From an uncultured Verrucomicrobiales bacterium (GTDB lineage: Bacteria > Verrucomicrobiota > Verrucomicrobiia > Verrucomicrobiales > DEV007), in assembly GCA_943789025.1 (NCBI GenBank), contig CALSSN010000022.1, forward strand, positions 1-51,851: a stretch of DNA of 51,851 nucleotides, written 5' to 3'. Below, piece by piece: positions 17,243 through 26,015 of the stretch (positions are counted from its first letter, which is position 1; each line of letters begins with the position of its first letter). Made by a program: the position numbers and the translations under genes. The notes below the pieces were generated by a model. The model was not told the DNA's origin. It searched no databases and saw nothing but the letters and a program-made list of their open reading frames with translations.

Positions 17243-17471
17243 GGCTTTTAAATGTGAGGGTCCTTGGTCAGGAAGTAGCAAGGCTCAGCTGTTTCGAGTG
17301 CGATGAATGACCCGCGACCAGACGGGCTGATACAGAAAGACGATAGCATTCTTGAATGTGTTCAGCGTGAAAATCAGTTTCTCTCGCAAATTGAGAATGC
17401 GGTTGCGCGATGAACGGGTGTGGATGACATACCTTCTGAGTACATTACGAAACAATCCACCTGTAAAAAGC

Positions 17472-17796
17472 ATGTCCCTTACCGCAGTAAATGAAGCAAA
17501 TTTTGACGAAGAAGTGAAGCTGGCCAAGGTGCCCGTGCTGGTGGATTTCTGGGCCGAGTGGTGTGGCCCGTGCCGAATGCTTACCCCTGTGCTTGAGCAG
17601 CTGGCAGAGGAGAAGGGTGCGGCCGTAAAAATCACCAAGGTGAATGTGGATGAGAACCCGGGGCTCGCTCAAGAGTTCAGTGTGCGCTCGATTCCCATGC
17701 TCGCTTTTTTCCACGAAGGGAGAGTTGAAGGACACGATTGTCGGGATTCAACCGAAGGAAGCGATCGCGGCGATCCTGGACGATCTCAGTCTTTAG
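17472..17796 (+). CDS. trxA: Thioredoxin, one frameshift near the C-terminus
   Basis: The start MSLTAVNEANFDEEV is followed by LVDFWAEWCGPCRMLTPVLE with the canonical WCGPC active site. KVNVDENPGLAQEFSVRSIP includes the conserved cis-Pro (SIP). In the sequence as given, the frame then leaves homology after FFHEGRV. Dropping one base near 17727 (GTT-g-AAG) restores DTIVGIQPKEAIAAILDDL and a stop at 17794, giving 107 residues, the normal thioredoxin length. Unshifted, the ORF runs to 17852 with an unrelated tail. It is a cytoplasmic dithiol reductant and stands as a single gene. Confidence 0.9.
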
Positions 17797-18009
17797 GACA
17801 CGGCAGCGTGACAGGGCTGCTCATCGCATCGCTTTGCGGTCGCGATTTCTAGAACCTATCCCAGAACCTTGTGGCGACCCTGTGATGGGATTTTGGGGGT
17901 GGAAGAATTCATGCGACTTCGTCGGCACGGGAAAGACACCCTCCGGGCTGCGGATCCTTTGAAACCAGGCATCGTTGCTCGTCGGTCGAGGGGCTCGCCC
18001 CACTCCCTC

Positions 18010-18040
18010 CGAGCGCCTTGCCTGATTCCAAAGGCGCTCG
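18010..18040. other. Perfect 10-bp hairpin
   Basis: The arms cgagcgcctt (18010-18019) and aaggcgctcg (18031-18040) are perfectly complementary around an 11-base loop. No T-run follows. It could be a REP-like palindrome or a transcript-stabilising stem. It lies 23 bases upstream of the MITE-like element. Confidence 0.55.
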
Positions 18041-18062
18041 CAGCAGGTCCACCACCGGTTAT

Positions 18063-18329
18063 CCTAAAAACGGCAATGGAGTGTTGCAATGTGTCATCCT
18101 GAGGAGCTTGCGACGATGGATCTCGGGCCTGCGGACGGCTTTCGGAATCCTTGACACCACAGGCCAATCCAGAGATCTTTCACTCTCGCTTGCAGCTCGG
18201 TTCAAGATGACAAAACTCAATTTTCTTCACAGAGAGTGATTCATCCTCTGGATGAAGGGTGCATTCATTGGAACTCGCTGATAACGAATGCGCAATCAGG
18301 GAAAACTGGTTTCTATTCCCGTTTTAGGG
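18063..18329. mobile_element. MITE-like element, copy 1
   Basis: A 267-bp non-coding element. The left end cctaaaaacggcaat is matched in inverted orientation by the right end attcccgttttaggg, giving about 15-bp terminal inverted repeats. Inside, gtgtcatcctgaggagcttgcgac near 18091 pairs imperfectly with the region ending ttcaagatgac (about 18211), forming a long hairpin. A second copy lies at 41135-41419. No transposase is encoded, so it would be mobilised in trans. Its right end reaches into the 3' end of the GYF/PH gene and supplies that gene's stop codon. Confidence 0.75.
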
Positions 18330-19200
18330 TGATGGGATAGCTTCTACACAGCCGAGGATTTTCTGCGGGCTCCACAACAAACAGCTCTACTCGGAAGCCT
18401 CCTGGAGTTTCCGAACCAGCAGTTTGATCCTCGCCGGCGTTCCAGACTTTGTCGAAGGCGACCTCGACTCCGTCGCTGCCCGCTGAGGCGAATTCCACCG
18501 TGCCGATTCCGAACAGACCGAGGATGCCTTGCCGCGAGACGTTGATCGCTCGAATATCCTGAATGCGGATTTCGCGGCTGCTTTTTGCGATCAGCCCGTT
18601 CACCAGCTCGACTCTGCGGTCGGTGATCAGGTAGAGGCTGGCGTATCGGTGCAGGGAAAGCAGACAGAGAACGAGCATGAGAATGGTGAGGCCAATCGGC
18701 TTGGTAATTCCGGGGTCCGTCTCGAAGGGGCCGAGATCATCGATGAAGAAAGAGGCCGACGGCCAGCGTGACGATCAACAGCAGGCTCTTCGCATAGGCA
18801 AGCAGGGTGGGGCGCCCTCTGATAGAGCAGGCCCTCGCGGGGCGGAGATGGATTCCGCGGCGGCTCGCCTCGGGACACGGCGGTGTCGCCTCCCAGGGGC
18901 ATGCGCCCGCCGAGCAGCGGGTCGCTCTGCCACGTTGCGCTGCTTTCTTGCGAGGCCGTTGGCCTTGTCTCGGCTGGTGCTGGTGTTGGCGCTGGCGCGG
19001 AGGTGGCATGGTCGCTCGTGCTCATGGCGTCTCCTGCCGAGGCAATCCACCACGATACCGGTCGGATCTGGGAAGGCCGGTCTTCTGGAGCACAGGCATC
19101 CTCTGGAAGGAGGATTCCCGCATCGATCAGGCCGAGTCAGGTCTGCCTTTCTGTAGGGACCCATTCGGTGGGATCCGCGCATCACGATGAGCGAGGGCAT
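18313..19200 (-). pseudogene. GYF-like + PH-domain (DUF304-type) membrane protein, three frameshifts
   Basis: Three single-base removals give a continuous 294-residue protein. It has an N-terminal GYF_2/DUF4339-like domain (GSHRMGPYRKADL joined to LGLIDAGILLPEDA near 19135), a Pro/Ala/Thr-rich linker (SAPAPTPAPAETRP), then a bacterial PH domain. The PH part starts LLYQRAPHP, joins ALLAYAKSLLLIVTLAV near 18810, then FFIDDLGPF near 18750, and continues with two hydrophobic segments, ASLYLITDRRVELVNGLI and INVSRQGILGLFGIGTVEFASAG. It is probably an inner-membrane protein of unknown role. The C-terminal residues LKRE and the stop codon come from the terminal repeat of MITE copy 1, so the original end is replaced. 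All three breaks are of the one-extra-base type. Confidence 0.65.
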
Positions 19201-19388
19201 AGCTGATAAAAGGTTGGTGTGCAGGCGGGAGAAAGATTGCGTTGAGGAAGGTGCCTGATGCGAGAGAAGAGTGAAATTCGGTTCAGGAAGGTTGCGCCTT
19301 TCCGAGGGTTTCCGGCAACAGCGGAGAAGAGCTCTTCAGGATTGCCTCCCTGACGCTTTCTTTTTCTCCTCATTCGTGTTCCAGTTGC

Positions 19389-19871
19389 TCAGGAACTCGG
19401 GGGCAGAAGGTCCTCTCGCTCCATCAACTCTTCGATATCAAGCAGCGCAGCCGATGGGCTGATATCACGGTTGAGTATTGTGATCTGCGGGGCGATCCGG
19501 TCGACCTCAGCGATCGCGCTGTGGACCAGGCTCCGGGGAATCTCGCCGAGAGCTGCGGGGTCGGGGAAGAGATTGGTTGCTCGGAAAAACACTTTTCCTG
19601 TTGCCCAGTCCATTTCCAGGTTGCCAATGTTGAGCTTCAAATTACTGCGCATGAGAAGCTCGGCACCCTTCGCGAGGCGGTCGGTCGCTACCTCGACGTT
19701 CGGGCTGGCCACGATCGAGATCGCGCCGAACTCCTCGTAGGCCTGGGCGTGAAGCGCGACCCGGCAGTGGTGTGCCTCGAACTGGCATTCGATCACATCC
19801 TGATGCTCGGGACTCGAGTAGTTCCACCCCGCCGAGCTGAAAGCTCCCTTGATCGAGTCGATAAGCTTCAC
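19389..19871 (-). CDS. YbjN domain protein
   Basis: A 160-residue protein beginning at a GTG (VKLIDSIKGAFSSAGWNY). It has the YbjN fold, similar to type III secretion chaperones, with recognisable segments AISIVASPNVEVATDRLAKGA, LNIGNLEMDWATGKVFFR and PRSLVHSAIAEVDRIAPQI. No membrane segment or catalytic motif is seen. The open frame extends upstream through the tRNA gene, but that part is not coding. YbjN proteins are linked to stress tolerance and motility in enterobacteria; here the role is unknown. It lies 100 bases downstream of tRNA-Pro on the same strand. Confidence 0.72.
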   Translation of the reverse strand: MKLIDSIKGAFSSAGWNYSSPEHQDVIECQFEAHHCRVALHAQAYEEFGAISIVASPNVEVATDRLAKGAELLMRSNLKLNIGNLEMDWATGKVFFRATNLFPDPAALGEIPRSLVHSAIAEVDRIAPQITILNRDISPSAALLDIEELMEREDLLPPSS

Positions 19872-19974
19872 CTTCGTCGTGCGATCTTTTCCCCGTCGCC
19901 TGGTAGCAGCTTTTGGCTGCGGTAAGGGAATGAGGGAAGTGGAGGAAAGAGTAAAAGAGGAATGAGAGAGGTGG

Positions 19975-20051
<77 letters not shown>

Positions 20052-20161
20052 GTAACCACCGCTTACTCTTGCCCATCCTGTCATGATGGCAAGTGTGCTT
20101 CTCAGAGAAATCGTCGTTGAGATCCTGTGGCTTCCCCGTATCAATACACCCAGCATTCGCC

Positions 20162-22049
20162 ATGGCAGAAAATCAAGAACACCAGCGCAAAACACTCGTA
20201 CAACGCAACCAGATGTCGGACCTCGAGCGCCTCAGGCATTCGAGTGCCCACGTTCTTGCCACCGCCATTCTGGAAATCTGGCCCGATGCCCAACTCGCAG
20301 GAGGTCCTCCCGTTGAGAACGGCTTCTACTACGACGTCGATCTCGAGCACCGGATCACTCCCGATGACTTCGAGAGAATTGAGGCCGCCATGAAGAAGGT
20401 GGTGAAAGCGAACCAGTGTTTTGAAAAGTCGACGGTTGTCGCGGGACGAGGCACGCGCCCTGTGTCAGTCTGGGCGTCTCGGTGCGCTCGCCGAGCGCTC
20501 GGAAGCGAGCAGATTCAAACTCGATCTCCTCGATTCGATCCCGCAAGGCGAAGAGATTTCGCTTTTTCGGAATGGCGAGTTTCTCGATCTTTGTGCGGGC
20601 CCGCATGTGGCTCGGACAGGAAACTGCAAGGCCTTCAAGGTCATGTCGGTGGCGAGCGCCTTCTACAAGGGAGACGCATCCAAGCCGCAACTCCAGCGGG
20701 TTTATGGAACCGCTTTCAAGAACAGGACCGCGCTCGAGGACTATCTTGAGCGTCTCGAGCAGGCGAAGCAACGTGATCATCGCAAGCTCGGGAAAGAGCT
20801 CGGGCTCTTTCATATCGACGACAGCGTCGGGCAGGGACTGGTTCTCTGGAAGCCGAAGGGCGCGATTGTCCGGCAGGAACTCCAGAGCTTTATCACCGGG
20901 GAACTCGACCGCCAGGGTTACAGTCAGGTGTTTACCCCTCATATCGGGAAGCTCGGCCTTTATCGGACTTCGGGGCACTTTCCGTATTATGCGGACTCAC
21001 AGTTCCCGCCGATCATTGATCGCGACGGGCTTCAGAAGCTTGCTGAGGACGGCTGTTCCTGTGGAGACCTCGTGCACCATATCAGCCGGGGCGAAATCGA
21101 TGGATTTCTTCTCAAGCCGATGAATTGTCCGCATCATATCAAGATTTTCGACTCCGATCCGCGTTCGTACCGGGATCTGCCTGTGCGCCTGGCTGAGTTC
21201 GGAACCGTCTACCGTTGGGAGCAGAGTGGCGAACTCGGTGGGATGACGCGTGTGCGTGGCTTTACCCAGGATGATGCCCATATATTCTGCACTCCAAAAC
21301 AGGTCGAGGAAGAGATTATGGGCTGTCTCGATCTCGTCCAGAAAGTGCTAACTACGTTAGGGATGGAGGACTATCGTGTCCGTGTCAGCCTGAGGGACCC
21401 TGACTCGACCAAGTATGTCGGCGACCCCGCGAACTGGGACGCTGCCGAGGCCGCGCTGCGCCGCGCAGCAGTCTCTCTTAAAGTTCCCTTCACCGAAGAG
21501 CCTGGAGAAGCCGCCTTTTACGGACCGAAAATTGACTTCGTGGTGAAAGACGTGCTCGACCGCGAATGGCAGCTCGGAACGGTGCAAGTCGACTACAGCT
21601 TGCCTGAGCGTTTTGATCTCAGCTATGTTGGCGCCGATAATGGTAAGCACCGGCCGGTCATGATTCACCGCGCTCCTTTCGGGTCGATGGAGCGTTTCGT
21701 CGGTGTGCTGATCGAACATTTTGCAGGGCATTTTCCGACCTGGCTCTGTCCTGAACAGGTACGCATCCTCCCGATCTCTGATCGATTCAATGATTACGGG
21801 AAAGAAGTGGAGGACCGTTTGCGGGCGCTCGGTGTGCGAGTTCAGTTGGACCGGACAAGTGATAAAATGGGTGCTAAGATTCGGCTTGCTCAGTTGGATA
21901 AGGTTGCTTACATGTTGATCGCTGGAGAACGGGAAGCTGCACAAGGCAAGGTTTCCGTCCGCCACCGCCAGCGTGGCGATTTAGGAAGTATGGCCATTGA
22001 TCAATTTGAAGAGCTGATCCACGGAGAGATTGTGAACCGTGCGCTGTGA
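20162..22049 (+). CDS. thrS: Threonyl-tRNA synthetase, one frameshift, TGS domain absent
   Basis: Removing one base near 20437 gives 628 residues. The protein starts MAENQEHQRK and enters directly into the editing (SAD) domain, LERLRHSSAHVLATAILEIW, so the usual N-terminal TGS domain is missing. The break joins NQCFEKSTV to SRDEARALCQSG. The class II catalytic core has motif 2 in VYRWEQSGEL and zinc ligands in KPMNCPHHIK (Cys), DDAHIFC (His) and MIHRAPFGSMERF (His; motif 3). The anticodon-binding domain ends ISDRFNDYGKEVEDRL through IDQFEELIHGEIV. It charges tRNA-Thr. It is followed by infC, the classical thrS-infC order. As an essential enzyme with one single-base break, the frameshift is probably an assembly error. 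Confidence 0.93.
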
Positions 22050-22164
22050 TTATGGCCAGTCAGAACTTCCGTGTCGTATTCCCCGTCAATCTTTTTGGCA
22101 CGTCTTTTTCCGTGCGCGGATCGGCTTTGTTGCGAAAGCAGAGTTGCTTATTTTTAACTAACAC

Positions 22165-22178
22165 GAGGTAATCCCATA
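22165..22178 (+). promoter_or_regulatory. Shine-Dalgarno and AUA start of infC
   Basis: gaggt at 22165-22169 lies 6 bases before the in-frame triplet ATA at 22176-22178. An in-frame stop at 22155-22157 and the absence of ATG/GTG/TTG before the conserved IF3 N-terminus make ATA the likely initiator. Rare initiators (AUU, AUA, AUC) are typical of infC and let IF3 repress its own synthesis. Confidence 0.75.
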
Positions 22179-22829
22179 GCTAGACCACCCAAAAAACGGT
22201 TCAATCGTCGCCCGCCGAGGACGCGGGTTAATGAGCGTATTCGTGCATTGAAAGTGCGCGTCATTTACGCCGGCGGTAAAGAAGAAAAACAGCTCGGTGT
22301 CATGAACACCCGCGATGCGCTGGAAGCGGCGAAATCGAGGGGTCTTGATCTTGTTGAAGTGGCAGAAAATGCCAGGCCTCCGGTATGTAAGATCGTTGAT
22401 TACGGGAAATACAAATATGACAAGGCCAAACAGAAGAAGGAGGCTCCCAAGCAGAAGGGTGGCAAACTCAAGGAGGTGAAGTTCCGTGTGGGTGTGGCTG
22501 ATAATGACTACAGAATCAAGATCACCCGGGCTGAGGATTTCCTGATGGAGGGAAACAAGGTTCGTGTCCAACTTATGTTCCGCGGGCGTCAGATGGCTCA
22601 CACCGATCTGGGATTTGTTCTCATGAAGAAAGTCCAGGATGATCTCGAGGGCTGTTCCCAGACTGATTTCCAGCCGCGGCTTTCCGGACGGAATATCGGG
22701 ATGCAGCTTTCTCCGCTCCCTGAACAGCAGCGTAAGCGTCACTGGCGCACGGATGACGAAGTTCTTCCCGATGAAGAGGAGGACGATCATGAGGAGGATG
22801 AGGATGATCAGGATGATCAGGAGACATGA
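22176..22829 (+). CDS. infC: Translation initiation factor IF-3
   Basis: A 217-residue protein from the ATA start (RPPKKRFNRRPPRTRVNERI; the first GTG or ATG alternatives truncate this basic, conserved N-terminus). The N-domain has RLLDLVEV-like SRGLDLVEVAENARPPVCKI and YGKYKYDKAKQKKE, and the C-domain KEVKFRVGVADNDYRIKI, GNKVRVQLMFRGRQMAH and GRNIGMQLSP. The last 25 residues are strongly acidic (EEEDDHEEDEDDQDDQE). It prevents subunit association and proofreads initiation. The C-terminal acidic stretch may continue into the small ORF at 22843 through one more single-base shift. Neither rpmI nor rplT follows, unlike the usual infC-rpmI-rplT order. Confidence 0.95.
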   Translation: MARPPKKRFNRRPPRTRVNERIRALKVRVIYAGGKEEKQLGVMNTRDALEAAKSRGLDLVEVAENARPPVCKIVDYGKYKYDKAKQKKEAPKQKGGKLKEVKFRVGVADNDYRIKITRAEDFLMEGNKVRVQLMFRGRQMAHTDLGFVLMKKVQDDLEGCSQTDFQPRLSGRNIGMQLSPLPEQQRKRHWRTDDEVLPDEEEDDHEEDEDDQDDQET

Positions 22830-22842
22830 TTCTCACGCCGAT

Positions 22843-22917
22843 ATGAGCGAGGAGAACGAAGACCAAGCTCCGGCTGAAAGTCCTGAGGATGCCGTTCCGG
22901 AGGAGAAAAAAGTTTAA
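22843..22917 (+). CDS. Possible short acidic ORF or continuation of infC
   Basis: ATG at 22843 opens 24 codons (MSEENEDQAPAESPEDAVPE, then EKKV). The composition continues the acidic tail of IF-3, and the frame is +1 relative to infC, the same relation as the other breaks nearby. It is either a separate tiny protein or the displaced end of IF-3. Confidence 0.3.
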   Translation: MSEENEDQAPAESPEDAVPEEKKV

Positions 22918-22950
22918 GCAGTTTTTTAGACAGGGATTCCGGTTTCTTGC

Positions 22951-23637
22951 GTGGTTGTCTTTTTTGATATAGACGGAACTCTGGTGGATTCGGATGGCGC
23001 CGGTCTCGACGCCTTTGTCCGTGGCTTTGCGGAGGTAGCTGGCATCAAGGTCGAGCAGGTCCCGCCAATAGAGCTTGGTGGTGCGGTCGACTCTGCGCTA
23101 CTGGTTGAGCTCGGTGCGTCACTGGGTGGTAGTTTGCGACTGAGGCCGGAGGATTTCTATCCGCGCTACCTCGAGTGCCTGCGGGAGAATCTCGTCTCAG
23201 ACAGGTTCGCTCCCAGGTTGCTCCCCGGGGCAAGAGAACTCGTTGCACTCTGTGCCGAGACTCCAGGAGTAACTGCAGGGCTCATCACTGGGAATGTCCG
23301 TGCAGGGGCGCAGACAAAGCTCGACCATTTCGGACTTTGGGAGCACTTTGTTCTGGGTGGCTTTGGTGATGATGCTGAAGAGCGTTCCGGTGTGGCGAAG
23401 GCGGGAATTCAACGTGCCCTCGATGCTGGTTGTGCTGGGGATGTCGGCGACTGGTGGGTGCTTGGAGACACCCCGAAGGACGTTCTCTGTGCACGGGAAA
23501 ACGGAGTGCATGCTGCGGCGGTGGCCTCAGGAAGCGCAACTATCCAGGAGTTGGAGACCTGCCGTCCCGATCTTCTTTTTAAGGACCTGGAGAACCCTGC
23601 CGAGGTCTTCTCCCGGCTGTGGGATTGGCATTCGTAA
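22951..23637 (+). CDS. HAD family hydrolase, phosphoglycolate-phosphatase-like
   Basis: A 228-residue protein from a GTG start (VVFFDIDGTLVDSDGAGL). Motif I is DIDGT with the nucleophile Asp. Motif II is in TAGLITGNVRAGAQTKL (Thr of GLITGN), Lys of VAKAGI serves motif III, and motif IV is in WWVLGDTPKDVLCA (GDT-x-x-D). A helical cap lies between motifs I and II (subclass I). It is a cytoplasmic small-molecule phosphatase; phosphoglycolate is a guess from similarity. It is the next gene after infC on the same strand. Confidence 0.85.
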   Translation: MVVFFDIDGTLVDSDGAGLDAFVRGFAEVAGIKVEQVPPIELGGAVDSALLVELGASLGGSLRLRPEDFYPRYLECLRENLVSDRFAPRLLPGARELVALCAETPGVTAGLITGNVRAGAQTKLDHFGLWEHFVLGGFGDDAEERSGVAKAGIQRALDAGCAGDVGDWWVLGDTPKDVLCARENGVHAAAVASGSATIQELETCRPDLLFKDLENPAEVFSRLWDWHS

Positions 23638-23667
23638 TCATCCTTAGAGCCTGTAAATTAGGAATCC

Positions 23668-24270
23668 ATGGGCCAGACCTCCTCACTGTCGATTGCTTTG
23701 CTTTGGCTGCCGCTGTTTGTCTCTCTCTTCGCGTGTAAGACAACGCGCACAGTGACGAGTGCCAAAAAAGAAAATTCGTCCCTTCTCTATGAAAACACCA
23801 TGGGTTTTGAATTTGGGGATTATTCCAAGCGCAGCCATTTCGACTCGTTTCTCGAGGGTGAAAAAGATAGCCGTCACCCAACTCGCAACAAGCGCTTCAA
23901 GGTATCGAAGAGCAGACTTCAGGAGAAAGTTTTTTCTGCGAAGGAGTCTGGGTTTCAGCGCAAGAATTTTCATGCCAGGGAGGGCGATGCTGGCTTTGAT
24001 CAAGGTTCCGCGTATCAGGGGAAGCGCAACGACCGCTTTCAAAAAGGCTACGCTGGTGGAGAAAAAGCCTTCGACACTCCGACATTGCCGGAAAGTTTCC
24101 GATCTATCTCCCGCGCGGATGCTGTCGGCTATGATGCTGGTTCTACCCGCTTGGTGGATGGCTGGAAGGGAGACTCGCTTCCGCCAAGAGTGATCGAAAG
24201 GCCCAGCTCTCACTCCGATCTGCAGTCGCTGCGAAGCGTTGATCAGCTTCGCCAGAAGCTTGGCAAGTAG
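23668..24270 (+). CDS. Putative lipoprotein of unknown function
   Basis: A 200-residue protein with a signal peptide (SIALLWLPLFVSLFAC) ending in a lipobox-like LFAC, so probably lipid-anchored after cleavage before Cys23. The mature part is hydrophilic and basic, with repeated aromatic/Gly residues (GFEFGDYSKRSHFDSF, FQRKNFHAREGDAGF, RFQKGYAGGEKAF). No catalytic motif is seen and I do not recognise the family. It starts 30 bases after the HAD gene. Confidence 0.65.
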   Translation: MGQTSSLSIALLWLPLFVSLFACKTTRTVTSAKKENSSLLYENTMGFEFGDYSKRSHFDSFLEGEKDSRHPTRNKRFKVSKSRLQEKVFSAKESGFQRKNFHAREGDAGFDQGSAYQGKRNDRFQKGYAGGEKAFDTPTLPESFRSISRADAVGYDAGSTRLVDGWKGDSLPPRVIERPSSHSDLQSLRSVDQLRQKLGK

Positions 24271-24364
24271 GCAGCCTCTGCCATGCTTTTTGATATCCGG
24301 GTAATGTTTGACTGCGTGCTGGACTTGGCCGAATTCTCCCAGTTCAAACCCGACCCATTCAGCT

Positions 24365-25159
24365 GTGAATAAGCTTCAGGAAATCATTGCTCATAAACGG
24401 GAAGAAATCCTCCCGATTCTTCCCCTTGCCGAGAAGTTGCGTAGTGCGGCTCTCATGCGGAACGAATTTTTGTCACTGGAGGCCGCACTGACCCGTGATC
24501 CCGAGCGCTTGGGTGTCATCGCCGAGGTGAAACGCGCGTCCCCGTCCGCGGGAATCATCCGGGAGGATTTTGATCCTCTCGCTATCGCCAGAAGCTATGA
24601 ATCTTCCGGGGCCAGCGCCTTGAGCGTGCTCACGGACGAGAAGTATTTTCACGGTAAGCTCAGTGACCTTACACGGATCGCTGAATGGGCAGGGATTCCC
24701 GTCCTGAGGAAGGATTTTATCGTGCACGAGGCACAGATCGCGGAAGCAGTTGTCGCGGGTGCTGATGCGATTCTTTTGATTGTCGCCGGCCTCGATGACG
24801 AGACTTTGGTTCGGCTTTTCGACGAAGCCAGCACTCTTCAGTTGGAGGTGCTGATGGAGGTGCACGACCGGGAGGAGCTTGACCGCGCCCTTGCTACCGA
24901 GGCAAGGATTATCGGAATCAATAACAGGAATCTTAAAACCATGGATGTGGATTTCGCGACCACGGAGGAGCTTGCCGCTGAGGTGCCGGAAGATGTAGTA
25001 CTGGTAAGTGAGAGCGGGCTGCGCACTGCGGAAGACGCCGAGCGTGCCAGCCGTGCCGGTGCAGATGGCATCCTGGTTGGGGAGAGTCTGATGCGGGCGG
25101 ATGACACGGCCGGGCAGATGGAGTCACTGATGGCTCCGCGGGATGCGCGCGAGGATTGA
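24365..25159 (+). CDS. trpC: Indole-3-glycerol-phosphate synthase
   Basis: A 264-residue TIM barrel from a GTG start (VNKLQEIIAHKREEI), where homology begins. Signature residues are VIAEVKRASPSAGIIREDFD (catalytic Lys and Ser-Pro-Ser), LTDEKYFHGKLSDL, PVLRKDFIVHEAQI (catalytic Lys), EVLMEVHDREELDRAL, IIGINNRNLKTMDVD and VLVSESGLRTAED, with the phosphate loop GILVGESLMRADD. It catalyses ring closure of CdRP in tryptophan synthesis. No other trp genes are in the window. Confidence 0.96.
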   Translation: MNKLQEIIAHKREEILPILPLAEKLRSAALMRNEFLSLEAALTRDPERLGVIAEVKRASPSAGIIREDFDPLAIARSYESSGASALSVLTDEKYFHGKLSDLTRIAEWAGIPVLRKDFIVHEAQIAEAVVAGADAILLIVAGLDDETLVRLFDEASTLQLEVLMEVHDREELDRALATEARIIGINNRNLKTMDVDFATTEELAAEVPEDVVLVSESGLRTAEDAERASRAGADGILVGESLMRADDTAGQMESLMAPRDARED

Positions 25160-25264
25160 TGGCTTGGGTGAGGCTGTGTCGGGGGTTTGATCTGGAGGCG
25201 GATCGGGCCGCCCGCTGATTTCTATCCCCGTTGCGTTGGCACCGGATCGCCGCGATAGAATGGC

Positions 25265-25993
25265 ATGGCCGTTGGATTTGAAGAGCTCGATTTCAAACAA
25301 ACCCCGATGGGAGATCTCGTCCTGCGACGGCGTCAGCTGCTCTCACTCGGGAACAGGGAAGTCTACGAAGTCATTCTGGGAGATGCGTTTCTTATGTCCA
25401 GTTTGTTCACGGTGGTGGAAGAGGCCTTGGCCGATCTTGGGCTTGCTGCGGTCGAGGCAGAGCAAGGCGCTGCGCTGCAGGTCGTTGTCGGTGGGCTCGG
25501 GCTCGGGTATACCGCTCAGGCAACTCTTCGGGAATCCAGGGTGGGGGAGCTCGTGGTGATCGATACCATGGCCGAGGTCATCGGCTGGCACGAGCAAGGG
25601 CTTGTCCCGTTAGGCGAAGAACTCAGTCAGGACCCGCGCTGTCGCTTCATTCATGCTGACTTCTTTGCCTGCGCCTCGGATCCAGCCACCGGATTCGATC
25701 CGGACTCGCCCGGCCGACGCTTCCATGCCATCCTGCTCGACATCGACCACAGTCCGAGAAAAATCCTCGACCCGTCGCACGCCGATTTTTATACCCCGGG
25801 AGGTCTGGCCCGTCTCAAGGAGCAGCTGATTCCGGGCGGGGTGTTTGCCATGTGGTCGGACGACCCTCCGGAGGAGGACTTTCTGGAGCTTCTTCGCGGG
25901 GTTTTCACCGATGAGGTGCGGGCGGAGGTCGTCACCTTTTCGAATCCTCTCCAAGAGCGAGATAGCGCCAGCACGGTCTACGTTGCCAGGTAA
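25265..25993 (+). CDS. Spermidine-synthase-like SAM/dcSAM-binding protein
   Basis: A 242-residue Rossmann protein. The glycine-rich motif VVVGGLGLGYTAQATL (about 75-90), the acidic residue at the end of the next strand (VVIDTMAEVI), then RCRFIHADFFA and FHAILLDIDHSPR match spermidine synthase/spermine-synthase-like proteins. It lacks the N-terminal beta-hairpin domain of true SpeE, so aminopropyl transfer is not certain and a methyltransferase-like role is possible. It is followed by aroE after 22 bases, so they are probably co-transcribed. Confidence 0.75.
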   Translation: MAVGFEELDFKQTPMGDLVLRRRQLLSLGNREVYEVILGDAFLMSSLFTVVEEALADLGLAAVEAEQGAALQVVVGGLGLGYTAQATLRESRVGELVVIDTMAEVIGWHEQGLVPLGEELSQDPRCRFIHADFFACASDPATGFDPDSPGRRFHAILLDIDHSPRKILDPSHADFYTPGGLARLKEQLIPGGVFAMWSDDPPEEDFLELLRGVFTDEVRAEVVTFSNPLQERDSASTVYVAR

Positions 25994-26015
25994 CCTGCTG
26001 CTCTGTTTCGTATCC

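Noticed and set aside
17352..17471. N-terminal extension of thioredoxin
   Set aside because: The 40 extra residues have no thioredoxin homology; the normal start is ATG 17472.
18737..19025. Overlapping minus-strand ORFs rich in Pro, His and Gln
   Set aside because: They are frames of the GYF/PH gene; only fragments of them carry family-like sequence.
20097..20161. T-box or leader peptide upstream of thrS
   Set aside because: No T-box sequence (tggnaccgcg) or Thr-rich leader is visible.
22059..22160. Attenuator hairpin before infC (gcacg...cgtgc)
   Set aside because: The stem is only 5-6 bp with a T-rich loop and no conserved leader structure could be recognised.
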